Source: Antarcticibacterium arcticum (lineage in GTDB: Bacteria; Bacteroidota; Bacteroidia; Flavobacteriales; Flavobacteriaceae). From it: DNA of 64,000 nucleotides. The notes under the pieces were generated by a model. It saw nothing but the letters and a program-made list of their open reading frames with translations. It was not told the DNA's origin and did not search any database. Positions 35,267 to 43,615 of the stretch are shown here, piece after piece. The position numbers were made by a program, and so were the translations under genes. Every line of letters starts with the position of its first letter. The first letter of the stretch is position 1. The stretch is from positions 558,001 to 622,000 of the forward strand of contig NZ_CP042476.1 of assembly GCF_007993795.1 (NCBI RefSeq), given 5' to 3'.

Positions 35267-35397
35267 AAAGAAGGCCCATTCTATCCAGGGCTGAGGTTAA
35301 ATTTTAAGAATTTTATATCTTACTTCAGCGTCACCGAAGAGACATAAAACTGTTTGATTTACAACAGCTTAAGTTATAAAATTATTTCTTGCGGTAA

Positions 35398-36447
35398 TCA
35401 CTGCGAAATACCCTTCACCTCATATTTGTGTTTATTGGCGTATGCGACAAGGGAGAGCATTACCGGCACCTCCACCAAAACTCCCACCACACATACCAGG
35501 GCGGCAGGGCTTTGAAGGCCAAACAATCCTATTGCTACAGCAACCGAAAGTTCAAAGAAATTACTGGCTCCAATCATAGCGGCAGGTGCGCATACAGGAT
35601 GAGTTAATTTAAGTTTCTTACCGGCAAACCAGGTAGCAAAAAATATAAAGTAGGTTTGAATGATCAAAGGCACAGCGATAAGAAATATTACCAGCGGATT
35701 GTTGAGTATATTTTCTCCCTGAAAAGCAAAGAGCAGGACCAGTGTAAGCAACAGGGCAATGATGCTAACCGGTTTTAATTTGGGCAAAAAATTAGTTTTG
35801 AACCAATCGGCCCCGTGGCGTTTTATAAGTAAGTTACTGGTAATAATTCCTGCTACCAGGGGAATTACCACATAGATCAAAATACTTAGAATAAGGGTTT
35901 CATAAGGGACCACAACATCGGTTATTCCAAGTAATAATCCCACAATAGGTACAAAAGCCACCAGAATAATAAGATCGTTTACAGAAACCTGCATAAGGGT
36001 ATAATTCGGGTCTCCATCTGTCAAATAAGACCATACAAAAACCATAGCGGTACAGGGGGCGGCTCCAAGTATGATCGCCCCGGCAATATATTCCCCCGCA
36101 AGGGTGGGATCTATGAATGCCGCAAATAATTTCGTGAAAAAGATCCAGGCAAAAAATGCCATTGTAAAAGGTTTTACCAACCAGTTCATGACTAATGTCA
36201 AAACGATTCCTTTTGGCCGTCTTCCAATTTTTTTAATGCTCGTAAAATCAACCTGGAGCATCATTGGGTAGATCATCATCCAGATGAGGACCGCAATTGG
36301 GATGTTCACTCTATAAATCTCCCAGGTGCTCATTACCTGCATGGCATCACCGGCAATAAACCCGATAAAAATTCCTCCGGCAATACAAAAGGCAACCCAT
36401 AGACTAAGATATTTTTCGAAAAATGCGATTTCCTTTTTAACTGCCAT
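35398..36447 (-). CDS. acr3: Arsenite efflux permease, ACR3 family
   Basis: 349 residues with about ten membrane helices. The ACR3 signatures are visible: ILGAAPCTAMVFVWS contains the conserved cysteine essential for arsenite transport, and PAAMIGASNFFELSVAVAI is the second signature helix. It exports arsenite from the cytosol using the proton-motive force, and may work with the ArsA ATPase encoded upstream. It is the last gene of the ars operon, overlapping the arsC stop by one base (TAATG). Confidence 0.93.
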   Translation of the reverse strand: MAVKKEIAFFEKYLSLWVAFCIAGGIFIGFIAGDAMQVMSTWEIYRVNIPIAVLIWMMIYPMMLQVDFTSIKKIGRRPKGIVLTLVMNWLVKPFTMAFFAWIFFTKLFAAFIDPTLAGEYIAGAIILGAAPCTAMVFVWSYLTDGDPNYTLMQVSVNDLIILVAFVPIVGLLLGITDVVVPYETLILSILIYVVIPLVAGIITSNLLIKRHGADWFKTNFLPKLKPVSIIALLLTLVLLFAFQGENILNNPLVIFLIAVPLIIQTYFIFFATWFAGKKLKLTHPVCAPAAMIGASNFFELSVAVAIGLFGLQSPAALVCVVGVLVEVPVMLSLVAYANKHKYEVKGISQ

Positions 36448-37082
36448 TACTTTACTTTAATTTCTGAAAAAACATATTTTAATTCGGTTGCGATCTGCTC
36501 GCTGCGCTCCTTGTATTTTTGTTTTTGCTGCCCGGTACCATCAAATTCTTTTGGATCTTCATACGTAACAGGGATACGTTTTTCAGCACCTGCGATAAAG
36601 GGGCAACCGGCATCGGCCTGGGAGCAGGTCATAATTGCTGCAAATCCCGATTTCGGATTAAAATTATCATCAAAGGTTTTTGAAAATCCGATTACCGGAT
36701 GCTCATTTTCACCAAATTTTATGCTGTACACCGGGTTTTTTTCTTCAGAAAGTTTCGCGATCTCAAATCCATGCTCTTCCAGAGTTTCCGCAGCAACAGG
36801 GAACAATGCAGTTGCCTCCGTTCCTCCTGAATAGCAGAATATATTGGGAATATTATAATATGCAGCCAGAGCCTGTGCCCAAACCTGGGAAAGGTGACTT
36901 CTGCGGGAATTATGGGTACAAATGAAATTAAGCCTTACCGGTTGTCCCTTCGTTATTTTTTCCTGAATATATGCAACAAGGGATTGCAGCAATTTTTTTC
37001 TTTCTTTGGGAATAGAATCAAGCTTTAAAGCAGTGATGTTTTTATCAACTTTTTCAAATAGTTCAGAAGTTTTCCTGGTCAT
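36447..37082 (-). CDS. arsC: Arsenate reductase, low-molecular-weight phosphatase type
   Basis: 211 residues, longer than the usual 130-140 for the thioredoxin-coupled ArsC fold because of an N-terminal helical extension of about 45 residues (KVDKNITALKLDSIPKERKK). The P-loop is FICTHNSRRS (C-x5-R), which here also has the Asn-Ser of the class. ADAGCPF contains another cysteine, and the end YKERSEQIATELK is normal. It would reduce arsenate to arsenite for Acr3 and ArsM. It lies between arsM and acr3 in the operon. Protein tyrosine phosphatase activity is the alternative. Confidence 0.85.
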   Translation of the reverse strand: MTRKTSELFEKVDKNITALKLDSIPKERKKLLQSLVAYIQEKITKGQPVRLNFICTHNSRRSHLSQVWAQALAAYYNIPNIFCYSGGTEATALFPVAAETLEEHGFEIAKLSEEKNPVYSIKFGENEHPVIGFSKTFDDNFNPKSGFAAIMTCSQADAGCPFIAGAEKRIPVTYEDPKEFDGTGQQKQKYKERSEQIATELKYVFSEIKVK

Positions 37083-37114
37083 TGTGAGATTGTTTTAATT
37101 GGAAATAGAAATCA

Positions 37115-37993
37115 TTAACAGCAGCCGGAAACACCTGCAGGGCCACAAAAATTTTCTGCTTCCTCAATTGATGATTTTAGGAAATTCAAAGGTTTATTTC
37201 CCGGTTTTTGTGCAAAAACGGTAATGCTGAAAATTCCGGTGTGCCCGTTTTTAAAGGCTTCTTTTTCCGTTTGGTCAAGGTACCTGTCCAAGATTGCATC
37301 AGGAATGACTATCTGCTTCTCTTTTTGAATACTAATATTTTGAAATCCGGTATTCCTTATGTGTTCCAGATATTCATCTTTTTGAATGGCACCGGCAATG
37401 CAGCCGGCATACATTTCAGCATCCATCTTTAATTTTTCTGGCAAACTGCCCACAAGCACAATATCAGAAATACTGAAATGTCCGCCTGGTTTTAAAGTGC
37501 GATATATTTCCTTAATCACCTTTTGCTTATTGGGTACCAGGTTGAGTACGCAGTTACTCACAATAACATTAGCCAGATCATTGGAAACCGGCATGTTCTC
37601 AATATCTCCCTGCCGGAATTCCACATTATTGAAACCAAGTTTTTCGGCATTTACCCGTGCCTTTTTGATCATATCCTCTGTAAAATCTATTCCTATCACC
37701 TTACCGGTTTCCCCGGCCTCATGGCGTGCAATGAAACAATCATTTCCGGCACCGGAGCCCAGATCTATTACCGTATCTCCTTTCCTTATTTTCGCAAAGC
37801 CGGTTGGAAGGCCACATCCCAAACCAAGGTCGGCATCAGGATTATAACCTTCCAGTCCCGAATAATCATCGGTCATAATATTATAAACTTCAGGAACCTG
37901 AGAGTTGCCGCCGCAGCAGGAATCATTTTCCCCACGGGCAATCTCTGCATATTTTTCCTGAACGATCTTTTTAAGTTCTTCTGAAGTTGTCAT
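37115..37993 (-). CDS. arsM: Arsenite methyltransferase
   Basis: 292 residues. SAM-binding motifs: VIDLGSGAGNDCFIA (motif I), GIDFTEDMI, FRQGDIENMPV and NVIVSNCVLNLVPNK, with the conserved arsenic-ligand cysteine in SNCVLNL. Upstream cysteines are DSCCGG and LGLGCGLP, and the third ligand is MYAGCIAGA. It methylates arsenite to volatile or detoxified forms. The last residues (FCGPAGVSGCC) add three cysteines. It lies between arsR and arsC. Confidence 0.93.
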   Translation of the reverse strand: MTTSEELKKIVQEKYAEIARGENDSCCGGNSQVPEVYNIMTDDYSGLEGYNPDADLGLGCGLPTGFAKIRKGDTVIDLGSGAGNDCFIARHEAGETGKVIGIDFTEDMIKKARVNAEKLGFNNVEFRQGDIENMPVSNDLANVIVSNCVLNLVPNKQKVIKEIYRTLKPGGHFSISDIVLVGSLPEKLKMDAEMYAGCIAGAIQKDEYLEHIRNTGFQNISIQKEKQIVIPDAILDRYLDQTEKEAFKNGHTGIFSITVFAQKPGNKPLNFLKSSIEEAENFCGPAGVSGCC

Positions 37994-38018
37994 AGTTCAA
38001 TCTTTTTAGTGAAAACAA

Positions 38019-38357
38019 TCAACAATTAGTGCTGCAGGAGGAGGGAGGCTGAAAGCTTTCAAAAAACTCCCCAAAAAGGCCTTTAATTTCTTCCCATTTT
38101 ACCGGATTGATACAATAGCTTACGGAAACCCCTTCTATGGTTCCCTGAATGATCCCGCTGTTTTTCAATTCTTTGAGGTGCTGGCTTATGGTAGCCTGGG
38201 CGAGACCAAGTTCTTCAACCAAATGGCCGTTGATACAGGTATTTGCCCTTAGCAAATATTCAATAATTGCGATACGTGCAGGGTGTGCAAAAACTTTGGC
38301 AACACCGGCGAGTTCATTTTGCTTATCGGTAAAGAGATCGGTTTTTGTAACTCCCAT
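38019..38357 (-). CDS. arsR: ArsR/SmtB-family repressor
   Basis: 112 residues, a winged helix: AKVFAHPARIAIIEYLL, recognition helix region GLAQATISQHLKELKNSG, wing IIQGTIEGVSVSYCI. The classic ELCVCDL arsenite site is absent; only one cysteine (ANTCING) is in that helix. The tail ends SSCSTNC, so arsenite probably binds at C-terminal cysteines, as known for alternative ArsR proteins such as that of Acidithiobacillus. It is encoded within the operon, 1 base after arsA, and should repress from the site upstream of arsD. Confidence 0.9.
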   Translation of the reverse strand: MGVTKTDLFTDKQNELAGVAKVFAHPARIAIIEYLLRANTCINGHLVEELGLAQATISQHLKELKNSGIIQGTIEGVSVSYCINPVKWEEIKGLFGEFFESFQPPSSCSTNC

Positions 38358-38358
38358 T

Positions 38359-40149
38359 TTAAATTATTTTTTCAAGTTGATCCTCGCTGTAAAAATTCAG
38401 CAAAGTGGGTAATAATTCTTCTTTTGGCAAATAGGGAATTCCATAGATCCTTTTAGTAAGCGTGTTTTCTATAGTTTGGATTACTTCCCCTTCTGCACGT
38501 GCCCTGCTTTTTAGCAAGGGATCCTTAATGCCTGCCTGCATAGACAAACATTGATTCACCACCCAGGCATAAGGAATGATTCCGGCCCTTTTTAAATCTT
38601 CCTGTAACGCCGCGGCTTCCCGCATAGGAGTGGTTTCAGGAAGGGAAACCAGGATAACTTTAGAAAGACTGCTGTCCTGTAAGGCCATATAAGGCGTTTT
38701 TATTTTTGCGGGATCCATGCCGGTATTGCGCATTACTTCGCGATGATAACTTCCTGCAGTATCCAGCAACAATAAGGTATGCCCGGTAGGTGCGGTATCA
38801 ATAACCACAAATTTTCGCCTGGCCTGTTGAATGGCTTTGGAAAAAGCGTGAAAAACAGCCACTTCTTCGGTACAGGGGGATTTCAGATCCTCCAACAGAA
38901 GTTTCTTTCCATTTTCATCAAGTTTTTGGCCTTTTTGCGCCAACACTTTCTCTGTATAGCGTTGGGTTTCAATTTTGGGATCAATGCGATCTATGCTCAG
39001 GTTTGCAGGCAGTTCGCCCAATTGGTCTATAAAATCCTGAATGTGGGCAGCAGGATCTGTTGTTGTAAGATGCACCTCAAAACCTTTGCGTGCAATCATA
39101 ATGGCAAGCGCAGACGCTGTTATAGTTTTCCCAACCCCTCCTTTTCCCATAGTCATAATTAGTCCGTGATCCTGAGTAGCGGTAAGATCATTTACCAACT
39201 CATCTATTCCTTTTATAAAGGAATTTACATCATTCTTTTCTGAAAGATTTTGCTCCACCTCTTTCTCCTGCAATTTTTCATTATACAGGGAGCGAAGTTT
39301 TTGTAATTCTAAGACATTATAGGGTAAAAGCGGAAATTGCTGCCGTTCCAGACCATTTAGATTTTGCGGAATAGATGCTAATTGTTTATTCGCTATTTCC
39401 TCCATTTTCACTGCAAATTCATCAGAATGGTCCAGCGCTTTAAAGACACCATTGATCAATAATTTCTGATTGTTCAATCCAAGTTCCTTTAGTTCATCAC
39501 TGGTACGGGAAACTTCTTTTAAAGAAGATCTTTCCGCCCGGGATACGAGGTAGAACGTGGTTTGGTTTGCATCGCGTAACGTTTCAACTACCTTATTGTA
39601 TCTTTCCTGACTGCTCTTTAAGGCTGAAGTTGGGCCCAGACAGGAAGCGCCGTCCGGGTTTTTTTCAGAAAACGATGCCCAGGCAGCGGGTAATTCCAGC
39701 AATCTTAGGGTGTGTCCGGTTGGAGCGGTGTCAAAAATGATCACATCAAAACTTTCGCCTTCATTTTCTCCGGAAATAAAGCGTGAAAATTCATCAAAAG
39801 AAGCGATCTCGGTGGTGCAGGCGCCCGAGAGTTCTTCCTGCATTTTCTTTATGGCTGCTTCGGGCAGGATGTCCCGTAAAGGTTCGGTTACCCTGTTTCG
39901 GTACTCATCTGCAGAAACTTCCGGGTTGATATTGATGGCCATTAGATTTTTCAATCCCTGTACGGCACCCATCTTTTCAGTTACAGGGCTGTTGAGCACA
40001 TCCTCAAGATTGGAAGCAGGATCTGTACTTACCAGAAGGACTTTTTTCCCTTCATCGGCCATTTTTATGGCGGTGGCACAGGAGAGAGAAGTTTTTCCTA
40101 CGCCTCCTTTGCCGGTAAAAAATAAATATTTTGTTTGGTGCGATTCCAT
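38359..40149 (-). CDS. arsA: Arsenical pump-driving ATPase ArsA
   Basis: 596 residues, two ATPase halves. Half 1 has GKGGVGKTS (13-21) and DTAPTGHTLRLLELP; half 2 has GKGGVGKTITAS and DTAPTGHTLLLLDTAG. The metal-site cysteines are present: Cys111 in GACTTEI, Cys170 in ASCLGP, and one in SPCTEEVAV of half 2. ArsA receives arsenite from ArsD and energises the efflux permease. Here the permease is Acr3-type and not ArsB. It sits 31 bases downstream of arsD and just before arsR. Confidence 0.95.
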   Translation of the reverse strand: MESHQTKYLFFTGKGGVGKTSLSCATAIKMADEGKKVLLVSTDPASNLEDVLNSPVTEKMGAVQGLKNLMAININPEVSADEYRNRVTEPLRDILPEAAIKKMQEELSGACTTEIASFDEFSRFISGENEGESFDVIIFDTAPTGHTLRLLELPAAWASFSEKNPDGASCLGPTSALKSSQERYNKVVETLRDANQTTFYLVSRAERSSLKEVSRTSDELKELGLNNQKLLINGVFKALDHSDEFAVKMEEIANKQLASIPQNLNGLERQQFPLLPYNVLELQKLRSLYNEKLQEKEVEQNLSEKNDVNSFIKGIDELVNDLTATQDHGLIMTMGKGGVGKTITASALAIMIARKGFEVHLTTTDPAAHIQDFIDQLGELPANLSIDRIDPKIETQRYTEKVLAQKGQKLDENGKKLLLEDLKSPCTEEVAVFHAFSKAIQQARRKFVVIDTAPTGHTLLLLDTAGSYHREVMRNTGMDPAKIKTPYMALQDSSLSKVILVSLPETTPMREAAALQEDLKRAGIIPYAWVVNQCLSMQAGIKDPLLKSRARAEGEVIQTIENTLTKRIYGIPYLPKEELLPTLLNFYSEDQLEKII

Positions 40150-40180
40150 AATCCTGTATGTTAAGATTTACACTGTTGTT

Positions 40181-40774
40181 TTAGCAACATCCCGAATTGG
40201 GCGCACAGGAATCTGCAGTGGGTTGAAGTTCACCTAACAAACGGTTAGCCTGTGTTATTATCTGCTTACTAAGGGAGTTTTTAGCATCATTACCAATATT
40301 CATTGCCCGGGCTATTTCCTGAATTTCAATGTCCAGGACTTTTGCCCTGCTAACTTGTTGTTTCAGGAAAGTTTCGTTGGAAGCCGCAACCGCGGCTCCT
40401 ATACCAATAAGTACATTGGTTTTTTCAGCAAAATTCTCATTTGAAAAATGAGTTTTCCCGGAGGTCTGTGAAGTTTTGGTTTCCAGCAGCTGTAGCCATT
40501 CTTCTTTAGAAGGATATTCCCCTGCTTTCACCAATTTATCATTAATGAAAATATAGGGAAGAGAATCTACGCCTTCTTCCTGTAATTTTTTTATGGCATC
40601 AGGATACTCTTTAAAAGCAGCCCCATCATTGGAAATGTTATGACGCTTTACCTCATACCCAAGGGATTTAAGCCATTTTACATTGGCGGCTGTCTGGACC
40701 AGTGTATCGTCTACAGATGGGCCGCAAACTCCTGTGCTACAACACAAAGCCGGATCTAAAATAGTTATTTTCAA
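40181..40774 (-). CDS. arsD: Arsenic metallochaperone ArsD with C-terminal AhpD-like domain
   Basis: 197 residues against the usual 110-120. Residues 1-100 are ArsD, a thioredoxin-like fold with the arsenite-binding trio Cys11, Cys12 and Cys17 in LCCSTGVCGP. Residues about 115-180 resemble a carboxymuconolactone-decarboxylase/AhpD repeat (VLIGIGAAVAASNET, then EIQEIARAMNIG), but the CxxC that normally follows AAN is replaced by SNETF. The tail SCAPNSGCC brings Cys190, Cys196 and Cys197. The start codon is TTG (40772-40774); no in-frame ATG is available. It is the first gene of the operon and delivers arsenite to ArsA. The domain fusion is inferred from motif likeness. Confidence 0.85.
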   Translation of the reverse strand: MKITILDPALCCSTGVCGPSVDDTLVQTAANVKWLKSLGYEVKRHNISNDGAAFKEYPDAIKKLQEEGVDSLPYIFINDKLVKAGEYPSKEEWLQLLETKTSQTSGKTHFSNENFAEKTNVLIGIGAAVAASNETFLKQQVSRAKVLDIEIQEIARAMNIGNDAKNSLSKQIITQANRLLGELQPTADSCAPNSGCC

Positions 40775-40800
40775 GGGTGAAAATATTTTAAAGAATATTA

Positions 40801-40818
40801 CATTGCAATATTACGATA
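40801..40818 (-). promoter_or_regulatory. Candidate ArsR operator
   Basis: The minus strand reads TATCGTAATATTGCAATG, an imperfect inverted repeat centred on AATATT, 27 bases upstream of the arsD start. The form resembles ArsR/SmtB-family operators, and the repressor gene is in the operon it precedes. Binding is inferred. Confidence 0.55.
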
Positions 40819-40867
40819 GATACATAAATAAAACAAATATTTCAGGATTTTTTGAGGTAGGTATTCT

Positions 40868-41770
40868 TTAAACTTCCAGGGCTTTTCTATCCCAATCTGC
40901 GAGTTTTGCTCCAGCCTCATAGGTGCTGTCAAGAAATTCGCGCAGCATTGCCTCCGGGTCTTTGCTTTCCTGCACTGCTTTATAAGGTAGAATAAATTCA
41001 TGGAGGGATTGGTGATAATAGGCTTCCTCTGGCTCTATGGCTGCATCTTTAAAACCCTCCGGTTCGGGGTAGAGATAACAATAAAAAGCGGCTTCAGGAA
41101 GGGCCTCGCTTCCGGGCCAGAATCCCGCGCTCATTACCTCGTGAGAGTAGGCCTCCTCTGCCACCCAATTGGCAAGGTTGGGTATACCGCCGGGATGTTT
41201 GGGAGCAATTCGACCTGAAAAACGGGATGCTGCAAGATCAAAACTTCCCCAAAAGAAATGAACATCGCTGCATTTTCCCCTGAAGTGGCATTTAAATCCG
41301 GTAAATACATCCTGCATTGCCAGCAGACTTTTATGCAAGGCGGTAACTTCTTTAATGTCGTAGGAATTATGGAGGGTATCATCTTCAAATCTTATTGGAT
41401 TGGGCAATTCCACAGGCCTGGAATAGATCTCAAGGTCAATATTGAGGGTTTTTAGATTGGAGAAGAGCTTCTCGTAGAATTCAGCGACCGAAAGTCCGGG
41501 TAAGCTAAATTGCCTTTCCTCACCCCGGCTGGTCAATATTATTAAACGATGTTTAATAAAGTCCAGGTCTATCTGGAAGAACTGGTCGCGGTAGGGAAGG
41601 GTAGAAGTGGTTAAGCCGGTAGGGGTTATCTTTAGGCTCACGTGCCAGGAATGGTTCATCCAGGTTAAGGTTCCCAGTTTAATTTTCCCAAGGATCTGGG
41701 TCCACATGTGCAGGGTTTCATAGGTGTCTTTTCCCGTTTCATAAGATAGTGCTGGCCATTTCGTTTCCAT
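40868..41770 (-). CDS. DUF5996-family protein
   Basis: 300 residues, no signal or membrane segment. Recognisable family pieces are KWPALSYETGKDTYETLHMW at the start, LTWMNHSWHVSLKITPTGL, then HFFWGSFDLAASRFSGR and LHEFILPYKAV. No catalytic motif is known to me for the family. It lies upstream of the ars operon on the same strand, but the 93-base gap with an operator separates them, so it is probably not an arsenic gene. Confidence 0.8.
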   Translation of the reverse strand: METKWPALSYETGKDTYETLHMWTQILGKIKLGTLTWMNHSWHVSLKITPTGLTTSTLPYRDQFFQIDLDFIKHRLIILTSRGEERQFSLPGLSVAEFYEKLFSNLKTLNIDLEIYSRPVELPNPIRFEDDTLHNSYDIKEVTALHKSLLAMQDVFTGFKCHFRGKCSDVHFFWGSFDLAASRFSGRIAPKHPGGIPNLANWVAEEAYSHEVMSAGFWPGSEALPEAAFYCYLYPEPEGFKDAAIEPEEAYYHQSLHEFILPYKAVQESKDPEAMLREFLDSTYEAGAKLADWDRKALEV

Positions 41771-41828
41771 AGAATTGTTTTTCAGTTTACAGTACTTAAT
41801 TTACTCAATCTTTTTGAAACAAGCTCTA

Positions 41829-41927
41829 AATCCAAAACTCAAGAATCAAAAACCAAAATTCAAATTCCAAAATCCAAACCTGCCTCCCGGCAGGCAAGTT
41901 CCACATTCCAAAAACCCAGATTCAGAA
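41829..41927. repeat. Degenerate 7-bp array D1 carrying a palindrome
   Basis: Units such as ATCCAAA, AATCAAA, ACCAAAA, TTCAAAT and TTCCAAA repeat at a 7-base period on both sides of CCTGCCTCCCGGCAGGCAAG (41879-41898), a version of the CCTGCC/GGCAGG palindrome. This is the same composite as array B. Confidence 0.85.
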
Positions 41928-41985
41928 CATCTCATTTTATAACCCAATCAACATTACAAAATAAAGTATGCACTATACATGCCCT

Positions 41986-42006
41986 ATTCCCTAATTCCTA
42001 CTCCCT
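41986..42006. repeat. Degenerate 7-bp array D2
   Basis: Three units ATTCCCT, AATTCCT, ACTCCCT followed by a decayed fourth. It ends 2 bases before the stop codon of the Crp/Fnr-like gene (minus strand). Confidence 0.75.
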
Positions 42007-42008
42007 AA

Positions 42009-42587
42009 TCACGAACTTCGCCCCCGAATCCTGCTAAGGGATTGAGGTTTTATGCCCAGGTACGAGGCAATAAGGTATTGTGGGATGCGCTGTACAAAAT
42101 GCGGATAACGACTGGAAAATTCTTTATAGCGGTGGTCTGCATCCTCACTTATAGTTTTAGCAATTCGATAATGCAAAGTAGCCAGGGAGTTTTGGAGCAG
42201 CTTGCGAAAAAACCGGTCAAAAAGGGGATGGGAGCAACAAAGCTTTTCAAATGAATTCTTGTTTATAAGTAAAGCCCGTGTAGGTTCCAGGGTTTCAATG
42301 GTAGTAACTGCAGGACTACCTTTAAAATAGCTGGAAGCATCTGTGATCCAGTAATTCTCAATGGCAAACTGCAACGCGTTTTTATCGCCTTTTTCATTAA
42401 CATAATATGAATAACAGGAACCTTCCAGAATAAAATATTGATAATTACAGGCCCTTCCGGCCTCTGCTAAAAGTTCTTTCTTATCAAAGGATTTTTCGAA
42501 AGAAAGTTCGCGCAGGTTATCCAGCATTTCTTCCGGGATCTCTTCTCCCAGAGTGTATTCCAGATGTTTTTTTATAAGTTCTTCCAT
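42009..42587 (-). CDS. Crp/Fnr-family transcriptional regulator (CRP-like cNMP-binding domain)
   Basis: 192 residues from the ATG at 42585-42587 (MEELIKKHLEY). Upstream in-frame codons give a basic, non-family extension and are not used. The cNMP-binding fold spans 25-125 (KELLAEAGRACNYQYFILEGS, then DASSYFKGSPAVTTIETLEP). The helix-turn-helix is near the end (VQRIPQYLIASYLGIKPQSL, SRIR). It lacks an FNR-type N-terminal cysteine cluster. Divergent from the SDR gene with about 200 bases between, so it may regulate that pair. Confidence 0.88.
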   Translation of the reverse strand: MEELIKKHLEYTLGEEIPEEMLDNLRELSFEKSFDKKELLAEAGRACNYQYFILEGSCYSYYVNEKGDKNALQFAIENYWITDASSYFKGSPAVTTIETLEPTRALLINKNSFEKLCCSHPLFDRFFRKLLQNSLATLHYRIAKTISEDADHRYKEFSSRYPHFVQRIPQYLIASYLGIKPQSLSRIRGRSS

Positions 42588-42791
42588 GTATTTTGCTGAA
42601 GGTTTTTTCCTGAGCCGGAAAATAAAAATACGAAAAGATGGTCGGTTTCTTGGCTGAATTATCCCTCGAGTCACCAGCTTCTGAAAGAATAAAGAATAAT
42701 TTAATTTTAGCAGTAGAAATACAGGCTGGTTTTTTATTTCCCTTGTACGGGCATGGAAGCTTTTCTACCTTTAGGAAATTCTGAAGCAAAT

Positions 42792-43595
42792 ATGAAAGAA
42801 CTCAAAGATAAAACCGTCCTAATAACGGGTGGAGGTTCCGGCATTGGTAAATTAATGGGAGAATTGATCCTTAGAAAAGGAGGCCAACTCATTATTTGGG
42901 ATATCAATGAGGTGAATATAGAGCAAAGCCTGGCAGAACTTTCGATTTTAGGAGAAGCTAGCGCATATAAAGTGGATGTATCCAATCCGGCCGAAGTGAA
43001 AGAGAAGGCCTCCCTGGTGTTACAGGAACATGGGGTTATAGATGTTCTTATAAATAACGCCGGGATCATTGTGGGAAAATATTTTCATGAACACAATACA
43101 TCAGATATTCAAAGAACTATGAATATCAACACAGCGGCACCTATGTATGTTACTGCCGAATTTTTGCCCGGGATGATGGCCCAAAATTCCGGACATATAT
43201 GCAACATTGCTTCTTCAGCGGGGCTGGTGTCTAACCCTAAAATGAGTGTGTACGCTGCAAGTAAATGGGCCATGATTGGCTGGAGTGACAGCCTGAGGCT
43301 TGAAATGGAACAACTGGATAAGAATATAGGAATTACCACGGTAAATCCTTTTTACATTGATACGGGAATGTTCGCCGGGGTGCGATCTAAAGTTCCCATC
43401 CTAAAACCGGAAAAGGTGGCTCGTAAAATTATAAAGGCAATAGAACAGGACAGGATATTTTTAACCATGCCCTGGAGCATGCATCTGGTACGCCTGGGCC
43501 AGGGTTTATTTCCCATCAGGTTTTTTGACTGGTTTGTGGGAAAGGTGTTGGGAATGTACAGCACCATGGATCATTTTAAAGGCCGAAAAGAATAA
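42792..43595 (+). CDS. Short-chain dehydrogenase/reductase
   Basis: 267 residues from ATG 42792 (MKELKDKTVLITGGGSGIG); an ATG 13 codons earlier adds no conserved sequence. The classic SDR motifs are TGGGSGIG (cofactor site), NNAGIIV, the catalytic Ser in NIASSAG, and YAASK (Tyr and Lys). The C-terminal 45 residues (IFLTMPWSMHLVRLGQGLF) are hydrophobic and may associate with membrane, as in SDRs acting on lipids or aldehydes. It lies 20 bases before the aldehyde dehydrogenase gene, probably one operon acting on the same alcohol/aldehyde/acid chain. Confidence 0.9.
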   Translation: MKELKDKTVLITGGGSGIGKLMGELILRKGGQLIIWDINEVNIEQSLAELSILGEASAYKVDVSNPAEVKEKASLVLQEHGVIDVLINNAGIIVGKYFHEHNTSDIQRTMNINTAAPMYVTAEFLPGMMAQNSGHICNIASSAGLVSNPKMSVYAASKWAMIGWSDSLRLEMEQLDKNIGITTVNPFYIDTGMFAGVRSKVPILKPEKVARKIIKAIEQDRIFLTMPWSMHLVRLGQGLFPIRFFDWFVGKVLGMYSTMDHFKGRKE

Positions 43596-43615
43596 ATATA
43601 TTAAAAGGAAAAAAA

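Noticed and set aside
42588..42674. N-terminal extension of the Crp/Fnr-like gene
   Set aside because: Basic, non-conserved residues; the family begins at the ATG at 42585-42587.
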